Shown piece after piece: positions 1-8,336 of a stretch of DNA of 64,000 bases. The DNA lies in assembly GCF_024105735.1 (NCBI RefSeq), contig NZ_JAAAML010000001.1, forward strand, positions 744,001 through 808,000, given 5' to 3'. Both the position numbers and the translations under genes were made by a program. The notes beneath the pieces are model-generated. The model worked only from the letters and a program-made list of their open reading frames with translations. It had not been told where the DNA came from and did no database searches. Positions within the stretch are counted from its first letter, which is position 1; each line of letters begins with the position of its first letter. This DNA is from Parahoeflea alexandrii (GTDB taxonomy: Bacteria; Pseudomonadota; Alphaproteobacteria; Rhizobiales; Rhizobiaceae).

Positions 1-1
1 G

Positions 2-130
2 CGCGGTGTGATTGTTGCCGGCACGTGGCGGACGGCCAGCGTTGCGCCGCTCGGGCTCGAATGGGGAAAGGCTGAAAAATCGCTCATGACCCATTGGCCA
101 TGGCCGACGGAGGAAAATCAAGAGCAATGA
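2..130 (+). CDS. C-terminal fragment of an unidentified protein (cut by window edge)
   Basis: An open frame enters from the left edge and runs 42 codons to a TGA at 128-130. The visible tail is moderately hydrophobic at first and ends in a charged, proline-rich stretch (WPWPTEENQEQ). I cannot name the family from so short a piece. Frame choice rests only on the uninterrupted reading and plausible composition, so it may be spurious. It lies on the same strand as the next small gene, 77 nt upstream of it. Confidence 0.4.
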   Translation, partial: RGVIVAGTWRTASVAPLGLEWGKAEKSLMTHWPWPTEENQEQ

Positions 131-207
131 TCGGAGATCGACCGCGCCGCCAATGCGTGCCGCGCTTGCTCTTGGCGCAAAAATCGCTAGTTGAGGGGCA
201 ACGAGCC

Positions 208-453
208 ATGGAGTGCCGATACGTGAGCGATCTGACCCTCAACCAAGCCATCGACAATATCTACACGTCGATCAACAATGACAATGAAGACCTCGACATC
301 CACATTGCCGCGCTGAAGGCCGCGATGGCGCGCGAGGGCGTGAAGGAAGCGGTGTTCGAGCCGGGCAAGCTGGTGCAGCCCAACCGGCAGGGCCGCAAGA
401 TCATGCAGTCCTATTTCCGCAAGAAGGGCGTAGCGGTCGGTTTCTCGGCCTAA
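208..453 (+). CDS. small conserved-looking protein of unknown function (81 aa)
   Basis: The ATG at 208 is preceded by a GAGGGGC-type ribosome binding site near 193-199. The same frame is open further upstream, but that extension is arginine-rich and has no such site, so I start here. The 81-residue product is soluble, with an acidic asparagine/aspartate-rich segment (NNDNEDLDI) around residues 21-29 and a basic C-terminal half (RKIMQSYFRKKG). No signal peptide or membrane span is visible. I do not recognise the family. It lies 72 nt upstream of ettA on the same strand, so the two may be cotranscribed. Confidence 0.7.
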   Translation: MECRYVSDLTLNQAIDNIYTSINNDNEDLDIHIAALKAAMAREGVKEAVFEPGKLVQPNRQGRKIMQSYFRKKGVAVGFSA

Positions 454-525
454 GCCGATCATTGCCCTTGAGCGCCAATTCGACTAGACAGCGGGCAATT
501 ATCCAAATCATGTCTGGAGCGTATC

Positions 526-2175
526 GTGGCACGGCAGTTCATCTATCACATGGCGGGACTCAACAAGTCCTATGGCGCCAAGAAGATCCTCGAAAACATT
601 CACCTGTCGTTCTACCCGGACGCCAAGATCGGTATTCTCGGCCCCAACGGCGCGGGTAAATCGACGGTCCTGAAGATCATGGCCGGACTGGACAGCGAGT
701 TCACCGGCGAGGCCTGGCTGGCCGAAGGTGCGACGCTGGGCTACCTGCCGCAGGAGCCGCAGCTCGACGAGAGCCTGAACGTGCTCGGCAACGTCATGCA
801 GGGCGTGGCCGACAAGCAGGCGATCCTCGACCGCTACAACGAGCTGATGATGAACTATTCCGACGAGACCGCCGACGAGGGCGCGAAACTCCAGGACATC
901 ATCGACAGCCAGAACCTTTGGGATCTCGACAGCCAGGTCGAGATGGCGATGGAAGCGCTGCGCTGCCCGCCGCCGGAAGCCTCGGTCGACGCGCTGTCGG
1001 GCGGCGAGAAGCGCCGCGTGGCGCTGTGCGCGCTGCTGCTCAGGCAGCCCGACCTGATCCTGCTTGACGAGCCGACCAACCATCTCGATGCCGAAAGCAT
1101 CGCCTGGCTCGAAAAGCACCTGCGCGAATATCCCGGCGCCGTGATCATGATCACCCATGACCGCTACTTCCTTGACAATGTGACGGGCTGGATTCTCGAG
1201 CTCGACCGCGGCCGTGGCATTCCCTACGAGGGCAACTACACCGCCTATCTCGACGCCAAGGCCAAGCGGATGAAGCAGGAAGGCCGCGAGGAAGCGTCCC
1301 GTCAGAAATCGCTGGCGCGCGAACAGGAATGGATCGCGTCGTCGCCGAAAGCCCGCCAGGCCAAGTCGAAGGCGCGTATCCGTGCCTATGACGAGCTGGT
1401 GAAAGCCGCCGGCGACCGGCGACCCGGCGAAGCGCAGATCGTGATTCCGACCGGAGAGCGGCTGGGCAACCAGGTGATCGATGTCGAAGGTATTTCCAAG
1501 GCCTATGGCGACCGGCTGCTGATCGATGATCTCAGCTTCAAGCTGCCACCCGGCGGCATTGTCGGCGTGATCGGTCCCAACGGTGCGGGCAAGACCACGC
1601 TGTTCCGGATGATTACCGGCCAGGAACAGCCTGATTCGGGCACTGTCACCGTGGGTGAAACCGTGCAGCTCGCCTATGTCGACCAGAGCCGCGATTCGCT
1701 TGACGGCAGCAAGACTGTCTGGGAGGAAATCTCCGGCGGCAACGACATCATCAAGCTCGGCAAGCACGAGATGAACTCCCGCGCCTATTGCTCGACGTTC
1801 AACTTCAAGGGCGGCGACCAGCAGCAGAAGGTGGGCACGCTTTCGGGCGGCCAGCGCAACCGGGTGCACCTGGCCAAGCTCTTGAAATCGGGCGGGAACC
1901 TGCTGCTGCTCGATGAGCCGACCAATGACCTCGACACCGAAACGCTCGGCGCGCTCGAAGATGCGCTGGAAAATTTCGCTGGCTGCGCCGTCATCATCTC
2001 GCATGACCGCATGTTCCTCGACCGTCTCGCCACCCACATTCTTGCCTTTGAAGGCGACAGCCATGTCGAATGGTTCGAGGGCAATTTCGAGGACTACGAA
2101 GCCGACAAGATCCGGAGGCTTGGTGCCGACAGCGTCAATCCGAGAAGGGTGACGTACAAGCCGTTGAAGCGGTAG
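526..2175 (+). CDS. ettA: energy-dependent translational throttle protein EttA (ABC-F ATPase)
   Basis: This is a 549-residue soluble ABC-F protein. EttA binds the ribosomal E site and gates the first steps of elongation according to the ATP/ADP ratio. Two nucleotide-binding domains are visible: Walker [10 protein letters not shown] at residues 39-47 with LSGGEK near 157, and GPNGAGKTT near 350 with LSGGQ near 439. The Walker B motifs ([11 protein letters not shown] and [11 protein letters not shown]) are intact. The linker carries the arm-type region [14 protein letters not shown] followed by a lysine/arginine-rich helix. Length and motif order match Escherichia coli EttA closely, including the tail. 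Translation starts at GTG with a weak GGAG at 515-518. No membrane domain is present, as expected for ABC-F proteins. Confidence 0.97.
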   Translation: MARQFIYHMAGLNKSYGAKKILENIHLSFYPDAKIGILGPNGAGKSTVLKIMAGLDSEFTGEAWLAEGATLGYLPQEPQLDESLNVLGNVMQGVADKQAILDRYNELMMNYSDETADEGAKLQDIIDSQNLWDLDSQVEMAMEALRCPPPEASVDALSGGEKRRVALCALLLRQPDLILLDEPTNHLDAESIAWLEKHLREYPGAVIMITHDRYFLDNVTGWILELDRGRGIPYEGNYTAYLDAKAKRMKQEGREEASRQKSLAREQEWIASSPKARQAKSKARIRAYDELVKAAGDRRPGEAQIVIPTGERLGNQVIDVEGISKAYGDRLLIDDLSFKLPPGGIVGVIGPNGAGKTTLFRMITGQEQPDSGTVTVGETVQLAYVDQSRDSLDGSKTVWEEISGGNDIIKLGKHEMNSRAYCSTFNFKGGDQQQKVGTLSGGQRNRVHLAKLLKSGGNLLLLDEPTNDLDTETLGALEDALENFAGCAVIISHDRMFLDRLATHILAFEGDSHVEWFEGNFEDYEADKIRRLGADSVNPRRVTYKPLKR

Positions 2176-2194
2176 GGAGCGGAGTTAGGGAAAA

Positions 2195-2258
2195 TCGGGG
2201 ACAGTTTACTTTGTTGCTGATGCGCTGAAAATCAGCAAGAAAAGTAAACTGTCCCCGA
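2195..2258. repeat. REP-like perfect-arm hairpin element after ettA
   Basis: The outer arms form 18 consecutive base pairs (2195-2212 with 2241-2258), built on GGGGACAGTTTACTT and its complement. After a small internal loop, 8 more pairs form (2214-2221 with 2231-2238), closing a 9-nt loop. The total is 64 nt in a 100-nt gap between ettA and the SDR gene. Similar GGGGACAG-type palindromes are known as dispersed REP-like elements associated with Y1 (RAYT) transposases, but no transposase lies nearby. There is no T-run, so the primary identity is a repeat, although it could also end or stabilise the ettA transcript. Confidence 0.8.
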
Positions 2259-2275
2259 CCTGAGAGATCCCAGTC

Positions 2276-2956
2276 ATGACCACCATCCTCATTACCGGAA
2301 CCAATCGCGGCATCGGGCTGGAAATGGCCAAACAGGCTTTGGCCAAGGGCTGGACCGTGTATGGCTCGGCGCGCGGCGAAGTCACCGATGCGGACGCACA
2401 TATCTGCGAACATCCGAAGTTTCATGATCTCAGGTTCGATGTCACCGACCATGCGGCGGTGCGGGCGGCGGCGGAAGCCATCGATGCGCCGATCGATATC
2501 CTGATCAACAATGCCGGTATCATCGGGCCCGAGCGGCAGTCGACGCTGGACATGGATTTCGACGGGTTCGCGCAGACTCTGGCCGTCAACACGCTGGCGC
2601 CGCTGGCGGTAAGCCAGGCTTTCCTGCCGCAGCTCAAGAAAAGCACCAACCCACGTATCGTGACGGTCTCCTCGCAAATGGGGCGGATGTCCTACGCCAA
2701 GTCCGACAGGATCGCCTACCGGGCGTCGAAGGCGGCGGTCAACAAGGTGATGCAGGGGCTCGCCACCGATCTCGCGCCGATGGGCATCGCCGTGGCGCTG
2801 GTGCATCCGGGCTGGGTCCGCACAGATATGGGCGGGGCGGGCGCCGATATCGATGCGACCGAGAGTGCAAGCGGAATCCTCGCACTCGCCGAGGGGCTGA
2901 CGCTCGAAGGGACCGGACGGTTTTACAACTGGGACGGTTCGCCGTCCGAGTGGTGA
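2276..2956 (+). CDS. short-chain dehydrogenase/reductase (SDR family)
   Basis: A 226-residue classical SDR, expected to be a cytosolic NAD(P)-dependent oxidoreductase. The cofactor motif TGTNRGIG sits at residues 7-14, NNAG follows near 78, and the catalytic YxxxK is Y148 and K152, preceded by a VSS segment with the catalytic serine. The C-terminal HPGWVRTDMGG is typical of the family. The substrate cannot be read from sequence; overall shape resembles the C-factor-like branch. It stands alone: upstream is the hairpin repeat and downstream a convergent exported-protein gene. The start has only a weak purine stretch upstream (GAGAG). Confidence 0.9.
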   Translation: MTTILITGTNRGIGLEMAKQALAKGWTVYGSARGEVTDADAHICEHPKFHDLRFDVTDHAAVRAAAEAIDAPIDILINNAGIIGPERQSTLDMDFDGFAQTLAVNTLAPLAVSQAFLPQLKKSTNPRIVTVSSQMGRMSYAKSDRIAYRASKAAVNKVMQGLATDLAPMGIAVALVHPGWVRTDMGGAGADIDATESASGILALAEGLTLEGTGRFYNWDGSPSEW

Positions 2957-2997
2957 AGCCGCTGACCTAAGGCAGCATGTTGTCTCGCCTCGTGCGA

Positions 2998-3420
2998 CTA
3001 CCTGATCCGGCAGCAGAACGGGAAGAACGGCTCCGACAGGCCCGGTGCGGCGGTGGGGGTGAAAGTAAAGTCGCGCACGGCATCGCTCTCGTCGGTGCAA
3101 CTGCCCGGCGTGTAGGCGATCGAGCCTGAAACCGGGTGGCTGGTTTCGAGTTGCCAGGGGTTTTCGGTTGTGAAAGTGACGGTGCCCGGCGTGGTCTGGA
3201 TGCCGTCGCCCGAGAAGGCGTCGATCAAGTTTGATGCGGCTTCGCCGTTGCAGGTGATCTCCAGCGCCCAGTTGGGCTCGAAGCCGGAGCAGATCATGGT
3301 CTGGCCGGTCTCGAGAAGGCCGTTGCAGGAGAGGTCCGCGGCGAGTGAAGCTGCGGGATGGACCAGCAGCAGAGCAAGGGCGAGGCTGGCGGGTGTTGAA
3401 AGGTGGTGGGCAAGCATCAT
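2998..3420 (-). CDS. exported protein of unknown function (COG3650-like motif)
   Basis: A 140-residue protein with a clear Sec signal peptide, hydrophobic around residues 12-26 and ending ASLAA. The mature part has paired cysteines and a GFEPNWALEI segment, which resembles the G-x-EP-x-W-x-L-x-I signature of the COG3650 family of periplasmic proteins. The central part is threonine-rich and looks beta-stranded. The C-terminus ends FFPFCCRIR with two adjacent cysteines. It converges with the SDR gene and is divergent from the iron-binding protein gene at 3616. Function is unknown and the family assignment is tentative. Confidence 0.7.
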   Translation of the reverse strand: MMLAHHLSTPASLALALLLVHPAASLAADLSCNGLLETGQTMICSGFEPNWALEITCNGEAASNLIDAFSGDGIQTTPGTVTFTTENPWQLETSHPVSGSIAYTPGSCTDESDAVRDFTFTPTAAPGLSEPFFPFCCRIR

Positions 3421-3615
3421 CGATCATCTCCATGATATCGTGGCAATCAGCTCCCCGCGGCGGGATCATAGCACGCTGTTGCTGCGAGGTGAATTGGGCT
3501 TGCATGTCAGGATTGCAATGCCGGTGAGGTGTTGTGGGGGGTGGTGTCATCGGGGTGTCATCGGGGCTGCATAAGGCTCCCGGGAACCGACCCTGAAAAC
3601 CCCGGAGTTGCCCCC

Positions 3616-4602
3616 ATGAATCGTATCATCCCGCTGTCGCTCGGCCTCGTTGCCTCGCTCGCTCTCCTCGCTTCCCCGGCCGTCGCCGTCGACGGCACGC
3701 TGACGCTTTACACCAGCCAGCCCAACACCGATGCGCAGCAGTCGGTCGACGCCTTCATGGCGGCCTATCCGGATGTGAAGGTGACCTTCGTGCGCGATGG
3801 CACCACCAAGATCATGGCCAAGCTCGAGGCCGAACTTGCTGCCGGATCCACACCGGCCGATGTGCTGCTGATCGCCGACAGCGTCACCATGGAAGGGCTC
3901 AAGAGCCGCAATCTTCTGATGGCCTATCCCGACGCCGATGTTTCGGCTTACGCCGAGGGCGTCCATGATGCCGACAAGACCTGGTTCGGCACCAAGCTGA
4001 TCACCACCGGCATCATGTACAACACCGCGGCCACCATGATCCCGTCTTCGTGGAGCGATCTGCTCAAGGAAGAGGCCAAGGGCCAGCTCGCGATGCCGTC
4101 GCCGCTGACCTCGGGTGCGGCGCTGATCCACACCGCCACGCTGGTGGGCAATCTGCAGGCCGGCTGGGGCTATTACGAGGGCCTGGCCGCCAATGGGGCG
4201 CAGGCCTCGGGCGGCAATGGAGGCGTGCTCAAGCAGGTTGCCGGCGGCGAGAAGCTTTACGGCATGGTGGTTGATTTCCTGCCGATCCGCGAGAAGGCCA
4301 AGGGCGCTCCGGTCGAATTCGTTTTCCCCGCAGAAGGCGTGTCGGCCATCTCCGAGCCGGTGGCGATCCTTGCGTCGACCCAGAACGCGGACGCCGCCAA
4401 GGCCTTCGTCGACTTCCTGATCTCGAAGCAAGGACAGGAACTGGCACTGAGCCAGGGCTATCTGCCGGCGCATCCCGATGTGGCCGTGCCGGCCGGATTT
4501 CCCGACCGCTCGACCATCAAGGTGATGCCGTTCGATGCCGCCAAGGCGCTTGCAGAGGCCGAGGCCAACACGGCGCGTTTCGCCAATATCTTCGGCCAGT
4601 AA
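3616..4602 (+). CDS. ABC transporter periplasmic binding protein, ferric iron type (AfuA/FbpA-like)
   Basis: A 328-residue periplasmic binding protein. The signal peptide covers about residues 1-24 and ends SPAVA. The mature chain begins with LTLYTSQPNTDAQQ and continues through FVRDGTTKIMAKLEAE and a C-terminal FVDFLISKQGQ segment, all characteristic of the COG1840 family that binds Fe3+ or similar small anions and cations. The ATG at 3616 has a CGGAG site about ten bases upstream; an earlier in-frame start lacks one and would hide the signal peptide. It lies 9 nt before the permease gene, and the two clearly form an operon. Iron is the likely substrate by family, but sugar-phosphate or other ligands are not excluded. 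Confidence 0.88.
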   Translation: MNRIIPLSLGLVASLALLASPAVAVDGTLTLYTSQPNTDAQQSVDAFMAAYPDVKVTFVRDGTTKIMAKLEAELAAGSTPADVLLIADSVTMEGLKSRNLLMAYPDADVSAYAEGVHDADKTWFGTKLITTGIMYNTAATMIPSSWSDLLKEEAKGQLAMPSPLTSGAALIHTATLVGNLQAGWGYYEGLAANGAQASGGNGGVLKQVAGGEKLYGMVVDFLPIREKAKGAPVEFVFPAEGVSAISEPVAILASTQNADAAKAFVDFLISKQGQELALSQGYLPAHPDVAVPAGFPDRSTIKVMPFDAAKALAEAEANTARFANIFGQ

Positions 4603-4611
4603 GGCGGACCG

Positions 4612-6372
4612 TTGACGGTTCAATCCATTGCCGGTCCGCGCTTCTCGTGGCGCGGACCTTCCAACGGCTGGCGGCAGCGGGAGGGCCGGGGCCCGACGCT
4701 GGCACTTGCCCTGTTCATCCTGGTTTTCTCCCTCATTCCCGTAGGGCGCCTGATCGTGGCGGCATTCGAGGGAGGTTTCGGCGCCTTCTGGCAGGTGCTC
4801 GATGCCCCGGACGTTTGGCGTGCAACCCGCAACACGCTTGTGGTGGCCTTCGGGTCGGGAAGCCTGGCGCTGCTGATTGGTGTCGTTTTTGCGCTGATCC
4901 TGTCGGTCACCACGCTTCGCGCGCGCACCGCGCTTGCGTTCATCATGGTGATGTCGCTGATGATTGCGCCGCAGATTTCGGCGCTGGCGTTCAAGACGCT
5001 GGCCGGACCGGCGTCGCCGCTGCTCAAGCTCGTCGGCCTCGCGCCCGCGCCGGGAACGCCGAACCCGATGCTCGGCGAATTCGGCATCATTGTGGTGATG
5101 GGGCTGCACCATGCGCCGCTGGTCGCCATCACGCTGGCCTCGGGCCTGGCTTCGATCCCCAGGCCGCTGATCGAGGCGGCAAGGCTTGACGGCGCCAGCC
5201 CGTGGCAGGTGGTCAACCGCATCATGCTGCCATTGCTGCGGCCGTTCCTGCTTTCGGCGGCGCTCCTGGCCTTCGTCGCCGGCACGGGCAATTTCGGAAT
5301 TCCGGCGCTGCTCGGGCTGCCGGTGGGTTATGTCACGCTGCCGACGCTGCTGTTTCGCAAGCTTGCGAGTTTCGGACCCGCCACGATCGGTGACGCCGCC
5401 GCGATCTCGGTGTTGATTGCGCTGATCGCGGGCACCGGCGTCATCGCCGCCAGCCTGCTGCTGGCCCGGTCGGCGAGCCGGCTCGAGACCGATCACCGCA
5501 TCGAGCCGTTCTGGGAACTGGGACGCTGGCGCCCAGCGGTGGAGGCCGGGGTCTGGGGGGTCATCGCGCTGACGGTTCTGTTGCCGCTGGCCTCGCTGCT
5601 GGCGACCTCGCTTGTGCCAGCCTATGGCGTGCGGCTGTCTCCCAGCAGCCTCACGCTGGCGCAGTATGTGGAAGTGCTGTTCCGCCAGGATCTGACCGTC
5701 CGGGCGTTCCGCAATTCCATGCTGCTGGCCGGCGGGGCGGCGCTCAGCCTTGCGGTGATCACACTGGTCTCGGCCTATGTGCTTGACCGGGCCAAACCCA
5801 AGGTCAAGGCGTTTGCCTTCGCGCTCATCGAGCTGCCCTATGCGGTGCCCGGCATCGTACTGGCGATTGCCTGTATCCTTTTGTTCATCAAGCCGCTGCC
5901 GCTGATCGGGGTTTCAATCTACGCCACGCCGTGGATCATCCTGTTTGCCTATCACGCCCGGTTCTTCGCCATCGCGCTGAAACCGGTGATGGCGGCGATG
6001 GCGACGCTTGATGATGCGGTGCAGGAGGCGGCGGTCTGCGACGGCGCGCGGCTTGGCCAGAGGCTTCGCCACATTGTGCTGCCGCTGGTGTTTCCGGCGG
6101 TGTTCGCCGGAATGCTGATGGTGTTTCTTCTGGCGTTCAACGAATTGACGGTGTCGGCGCTGCTGTGGTCGGCTGGCACCGAGACGCTGGGCGTGGCGCT
6201 GTTGAGCCTTGAGGATTCGGGGCTCGGGGCGGAAGCAGCCGCCGTTGCGGTGACGGCAACGCTGCTGGTGCTTGTGCTGATGCTGGCCATGCAGATGCTG
6301 GCGCGCCGGTTGCCCCCCAATGCGCTGCCCTGGCAGGCGCTCGCCGGGCCGGACAGGGAACGGCGCGGGTAG
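4612..6372 (+). CDS. ABC transporter permease, fused double-domain ferric iron type (FbpB-like)
   Basis: A 586-residue inner-membrane protein with two binding-protein-dependent permease domains fused in one chain, about 12 transmembrane helices in total. Both cytoplasmic coupling (EAA) loops are visible: EAARLDGASPWQVVNRI around residues 187-203 and QEAAVCDGARLGQRLRHI around 472-489. The start is TTG at 4612, preceded by AAGGCGG at 4601-4607, giving a 9-nt gap to the binding protein. The layout matches FbpB/SfuB proteins. No ATP-binding subunit follows: the next gene is a MOSC protein on the same strand after 117 nt. The ATPase must be encoded elsewhere or shared. Confidence 0.9.
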   Translation: MTVQSIAGPRFSWRGPSNGWRQREGRGPTLALALFILVFSLIPVGRLIVAAFEGGFGAFWQVLDAPDVWRATRNTLVVAFGSGSLALLIGVVFALILSVTTLRARTALAFIMVMSLMIAPQISALAFKTLAGPASPLLKLVGLAPAPGTPNPMLGEFGIIVVMGLHHAPLVAITLASGLASIPRPLIEAARLDGASPWQVVNRIMLPLLRPFLLSAALLAFVAGTGNFGIPALLGLPVGYVTLPTLLFRKLASFGPATIGDAAAISVLIALIAGTGVIAASLLLARSASRLETDHRIEPFWELGRWRPAVEAGVWGVIALTVLLPLASLLATSLVPAYGVRLSPSSLTLAQYVEVLFRQDLTVRAFRNSMLLAGGAALSLAVITLVSAYVLDRAKPKVKAFAFALIELPYAVPGIVLAIACILLFIKPLPLIGVSIYATPWIILFAYHARFFAIALKPVMAAMATLDDAVQEAAVCDGARLGQRLRHIVLPLVFPAVFAGMLMVFLLAFNELTVSALLWSAGTETLGVALLSLEDSGLGAEAAAVAVTATLLVLVLMLAMQMLARRLPPNALPWQALAGPDRERRG

Positions 6373-6489
6373 AGTGGATTCCGGCCATTCACCCGGCTCT
6401 GTCTTCCCTGTTCATGATTTTTGATTGGTTCATCAGCGGGGGAACGGGTAAGCCTCAAGTTGGATCGACCTACCAGCCTGGAGCATATA

Positions 6490-7116
6490 ATGACCCTGCC
6501 GATGTTTCCCGACGCAGCGCCGGTTCTGCCGGACATACGCCCGGCGCGCCGGATCAAGGGTACAGCACCGCTGCTGCTGGCAGCGCTGGGCGGAGATTTT
6601 CCGACCGAGGCCGTTTCTTCCCTGGCAATCGGGTTTGACGGCGTGGAGGGGGATTACCATGCCGGGCCCACCCGCAAATCGGGTGGACGCGAACCATGGT
6701 ATCCGCGCGGCACCGAAATCCGCAACGAGCGTCAGCTTTCAATCGTGGCAGCGGACGAACTGGCGCTGGCCGCAAGGGATATGGGAATCGAGCGGATCGA
6801 GCCCGGCTGGATCGGGGCCAATCTGGTGATCGAGGGCATTCCGCTTCTGTCGATGCTGCCGCCGCGCACGCAGCTGTTTTTCGAAGGCGGGGTGACGCTC
6901 AGGATCGATGGCGACAACGCGCCGTGCCGGATTGCCGGGGCCCAGATTGCCCGGAATTTTCCGCATATGGATGAGACCAGGCTGGCGCTGAGTTTCGTCA
7001 GTGCTGCCAAACGCCGCCGCGGGGTGGTGGCCTGGGTGGAGAAACCCGGCGTCATTTCTGCCGGCGAAGCGGTTACCGCACGGATCTGGGAACAGTGGGT
7101 CTATCCCGGCGCGTGA
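6490..7116 (+). CDS. MOSC domain-containing protein
   Basis: A 208-residue soluble protein with one MOSC domain, the fold found at the C-terminus of molybdenum cofactor sulfurases and in YiiM-type hydroxylaminopurine reductases. Supporting segments are GVEGDYHAGPTRK near the N-terminus, EIRNERQLSIV, IGANLVIEGI and the conserved cysteine in DNAPCRIAG. The ATG at 6490 is preceded by CTGGAG about seven bases upstream, better than any upstream in-frame start. Its function is probably molybdenum-cofactor or sulfur handling, inferred from the fold only. A molybdenum hydroxylase (iorAB type) lies about 35 kb away in this window, but there is no direct evidence linking them. Confidence 0.85.
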   Translation: MTLPMFPDAAPVLPDIRPARRIKGTAPLLLAALGGDFPTEAVSSLAIGFDGVEGDYHAGPTRKSGGREPWYPRGTEIRNERQLSIVAADELALAARDMGIERIEPGWIGANLVIEGIPLLSMLPPRTQLFFEGGVTLRIDGDNAPCRIAGAQIARNFPHMDETRLALSFVSAAKRRRGVVAWVEKPGVISAGEAVTARIWEQWVYPGA

Positions 7117-7273
7117 AGACCCGTTTCCGGTAACGCCGCAGGTCTTTCGCTTGATGGCGGCAAGGCGTTTGGGAGCCTGACATGCCTGACCCGGCAATGA
7201 TCCTGCCAGTGCCCGAGTTCCCGGGGAATTGCGACAGATTGTATGATCTGCGCGAGATTGCGCTTGCCAACAA

Positions 7274-7313
7274 CTCGAAAATGACATAAACATATCTTTA
7301 TATCATTTTCGAG
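7274..7313. promoter_or_regulatory. 40-bp near-perfect palindrome, likely operator of the ArsR-methyltransferase/metF operon
   Basis: Centred at 7293/7294, 18 of 20 base pairs are symmetric: outer arms CTCGAAAATGA and TCATTTTCGAG around a core ATAAACATATCTTTAT. It ends 8 nt before the start codon of the ArsR-type regulator and includes the GAGG ribosome binding site at 7311-7314. AT-rich palindromes of this kind are typical ArsR-family operators, and the core resembles what I recall of SahR sites. Autoregulation is inferred. As RNA, the same sequence could fold and hide the ribosome binding site. Confidence 0.7.
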
Positions 7314-7321
7314 GTTGCCGG

Positions 7322-8335
7322 ATGTTGTCACTTTCTCCCCTCACTCTCGAGGAATGCGTCGAAGTTCTCAAGGCGGCGGGCGAGCCCACCCGGTTGCGCC
7401 TGATTGCGCTGTTGAGCCATGGCGACCTGACGGTCAGCGAAATGACCGAAGTGCTGGGCCAGTCGCAACCGCGGATATCGAGGCATCTCAAATTGCTCGG
7501 TGAAGCCGGGCTTGTCGAGCGCTACCAGGAAGGTGCCTGGGCCTATTTCCGGCTGACGCGCGACGGCGTGCGCGCCAAGCTGATGCAGAAGGCTCTCGAT
7601 GCAACGTCGTCTTCCGATGCGCACCTGGCGCGCGATTCCGAACGTCTGGCAAGCGTCAAGCAGGCGCGGGCGAGCCGGGCGGAAGCCTATTTCTCTGCCA
7701 ATGCCGAAAGCTGGAACGATCTGCGAAGCCTGCACGTGGCCGACGAAAAGGTCGAAGCTGAAATTCTCAAGCTGATCGGACGCACTCCGTTTGACGGACT
7801 GCTGGATCTGGGAACAGGCACCGGGCGAATGCTTGAGCTGCTGGCCGATCGCTACCGCCGCGCCATCGGCATCGATTCAAGCCGCAGCATGCTGGCGATC
7901 GCCCGCGCCCAGCTCGATGATGCGGGCATCACTCATGCCTCGGTCCGGCAGGGCGATATCCTGAACCTGCCGCTCGAACGCGAGAGCTTTGACGTGGTGA
8001 CCATCCACCAGGTGCTGCACTTTCTGCATGATCCGCTGCCGGCGATCACCGAGGCCGCCCGCATGCTCCGGCCCGGCGGCAGGATCGTGCTGGTCGACTT
8101 CGCGGCCCATGATCACGAAGAGCTGCGCAGCGACCATGCCCATGCCCGGCTCGGCTTCAGCCAGGGCCAGGTTGCCGAATGGCTTGAGCAGGCGGGGCTG
8201 ACGGTCGAGAAGATCGTCGACCTTCCACCTGATTCCGGCGCCACCCGAGCGCTGACGGTGACCATCTGGCTGGCCCGCGACCCGCGCCTGCTGATTGCCG
8301 CCGATACACCTTCTTCCAGCACAGGAATTGCCTGA
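7322..8335 (+). CDS. ArsR-family regulator fused to a SAM-dependent methyltransferase-like domain (SahR-like)
   Basis: A 337-residue cytosolic protein. Residues about 8-85 form an ArsR winged helix (LKAAGEPTRLRLIALLS, then recognition helix SQPRISRHLKLL). Residues about 155-290 form a class I methyltransferase fold with motif I DLGTGTGRMLELL near 162-174, followed by VVTIHQVLHFLHDP. This architecture is that of SahR, which senses S-adenosylhomocysteine and controls methionine-cycle genes; the neighbour metF fits. Its stop is at 8333-8335 and metF starts at 8337, so the two are translationally coupled. The large palindrome directly upstream suggests autoregulation. Whether the second domain binds a ligand or methylates something is not shown by the sequence. 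Confidence 0.88.
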   Translation: MLSLSPLTLEECVEVLKAAGEPTRLRLIALLSHGDLTVSEMTEVLGQSQPRISRHLKLLGEAGLVERYQEGAWAYFRLTRDGVRAKLMQKALDATSSSDAHLARDSERLASVKQARASRAEAYFSANAESWNDLRSLHVADEKVEAEILKLIGRTPFDGLLDLGTGTGRMLELLADRYRRAIGIDSSRSMLAIARAQLDDAGITHASVRQGDILNLPLERESFDVVTIHQVLHFLHDPLPAITEAARMLRPGGRIVLVDFAAHDHEELRSDHAHARLGFSQGQVAEWLEQAGLTVEKIVDLPPDSGATRALTVTIWLARDPRLLIAADTPSSSTGIA

Positions 8336-8336
8336 C

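Noticed and set aside
3543-3565. Tandem GGTGTCATCGGG repeats before the iron-binding protein gene
   Set aside because: Only two copies with an 11-bp period, in a G-rich stretch. Could be an activator site but there is nothing further to support it.
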